Part shown: positions 31,694 through 32,472 of the stretch, piece by piece
Layout: every line of letters begins with the position of its first letter
How positions within the stretch are numbered: position 1 is the stretch's first letter
Source: JADLGF01 sp020849415
Lineage (GTDB): Bacteria > Chloroflexota > Chloroflexia > Thermomicrobiales > UBA6265
Direction: 5' to 3'
Assembly: GCA_033812595.1 (NCBI GenBank)
Contig: JAPXTJ010000022.1
Span: forward strand, 1 to 32,472
DNA length: 32,472 nt
The notes under the pieces: model-generated
The model's database searches: none
Told to the model about the DNA's origin: nothing
What the model saw: the letters and a program-made list of their open reading frames with translations, nothing else
Translations under genes and position numbers: made by a program

Positions 31694-32437
31694 ATGACCC
31701 CGACCGATGATGTCCGGATCGATCCCGAGATTACCACCCTGCCGCGCGCCATCGATCGCCGCGCGGTGCTGCGAGCCGGCGCCGCTGCCGGAGCATTCTT
31801 AGCCCTTGGCGGCGGCGGCGCCCTGGCCGCGCCGTTGGCCCCCTTCGGGGAAGCGCCGAAGAATCCCTGGGAATCGGGCGATTGCGATGAGGCAACGCCG
31901 GTTTCCGATGACGACAACGACGTCGTGTTGCCCTTCCAGATCCTGATTCCCGCCATCGAGGTCGATGCCCGGGTCGAGGTGCTGGAGATCGTCGATGGCT
32001 TCCTGCAGGACCCGAGCAACGGCGACGATGCCGCCTGGTACAAGGAAACCGCCCGGGCCGGCAGCGAGGGGAACGCGGTGTTCGCCGGCCACCTCAACTG
32101 GTACGGCATGCCGGAAGCGGTCTTCTTCGCCATCGATCGGCTCGAACTCGACGACGAGATCCTGATCCGGGATGGCGGCTGCCAGGAACACCGCTACCGG
32201 GTCGAATGGGTCGAACTGATCGAGGTCGCCGAGGCCGATATGGAAGAAATCACCGGCCCGACCGAGGATCCGATGCTGACCCTGATCACCTGCGGCGGCG
32301 TGTGGGACCCCGCCATCTCCCAGTACAAGCAACGCACCGTCGTCCGCGCCCGCCTGGCCGATTCCGCCGACGATACAACTTCAAACGAAGAAGACCAGTC
32401 GGACGACTCCCCACCCATCCAGCCCCGAGACGGCTAA
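31694..32437 (+). CDS. Tat-exported sortase (class E/F-like)
   Basis: The ATG at 31694 has AAGGAG nine bases upstream. The 247-residue protein has a twin-Arg leader, IDRRAVLRAGAAAGAFLALGGG. The sortase catalytic residues are His133 in AVFAGHLNWYG, Cys200 in LTLITCGGVW and Arg214 in KQRTVVRA. The acidic C-terminal tail is SADDTTSNEEDQSDDSP. The twin-Arg leader is unusual for a sortase, most of which are Sec-anchored. It should attach proteins at a sorting motif to the cell envelope; the candidate substrate in this window is the protein at 20858-21790. Confidence 0.88.
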   Translation: MTPTDDVRIDPEITTLPRAIDRRAVLRAGAAAGAFLALGGGGALAAPLAPFGEAPKNPWESGDCDEATPVSDDDNDVVLPFQILIPAIEVDARVEVLEIVDGFLQDPSNGDDAAWYKETARAGSEGNAVFAGHLNWYGMPEAVFFAIDRLELDDEILIRDGGCQEHRYRVEWVELIEVAEADMEEITGPTEDPMLTLITCGGVWDPAISQYKQRTVVRARLADSADDTTSNEEDQSDDSPPIQPRDG

Positions 32438-32472
32438 CGGCCAACGACTAACGCGGGCACCGCCGCGCTCGC

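Overview
The window reads as a chromosomal segment of a high-GC, monoderm-like bacterium, most likely a Chloroflexota member of the Thermomicrobia/Sphaerobacter type. This is inferred from gene content, not from any marker gene: two F420-type LLM flavin oxidoreductases, several Tat-like signal peptides, a sortase, a class III cyclase fused to a STAND ATPase, and abundant palindromic intergenic repeats. Gene density is high, starts are often GTG or TTG behind clear GGAGG-like sites, and I see no tRNA, rRNA, CRISPR array, transposase, integrase or phage gene.

Left part (1-12.9 kb): every gene is on the minus strand. It holds a truncated PLP enzyme of the SelA/DgaE type, two tandem paralogous unknown proteins (one with a signal peptide, one without), and a 959-residue cyclase-STAND-TPR regulator. 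Next come two related BNR/Asp-box proteins bracketing a Tat-type serpin, an FAD oxidoreductase, a Gfo/Idh/MocA dehydrogenase and a D-threonine-aldolase-like PLP enzyme. The last five look like one catabolic cluster for a modified sugar or hydroxy-amino acid, but the substrate cannot be read from sequence.

Middle (13.0-22.9 kb): a membrane protein meets a Fur-family regulator tail to tail. The regulator is divergent from a znuA-znuC-znuB zinc importer, with a 6-4-6 bp palindrome between them that is a candidate Zur operator. A peroxiredoxin and a cytoplasmic DsbA-like protein are translationally coupled. Then follow two small unknown proteins, an S11 D,D-carboxypeptidase homologue with an altered SxN motif, a two-repeat CHRD-like surface protein with a C-terminal anchor and a textbook terminator, and an LLM oxidoreductase.

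Right part (22.9-32.5 kb): a CUT1 sugar ABC operon (binding protein and two permeases, no ATPase) has a near-consensus promoter and a long leader. It is followed by a DUF2255 protein, a DUF6338-like membrane protein interrupted by an in-frame TAA, and a 52-codon Pro/Lys-rich small ORF. A CehA/McbA-type PHP hydrolase, a small secreted protein, a second LLM oxidoreductase, a uronate-dehydrogenase-like reductase and a Tat-exported sortase complete the window.

At least four families of palindromic repeats lie between genes, including two oppositely oriented copies of one element of about 118 bp, 7.7 kb apart. The features I would look at first are the broken DUF6338 gene with its companion small ORF, the tandem paralogue pair beside the cyclase-STAND regulator, and the repeat families.
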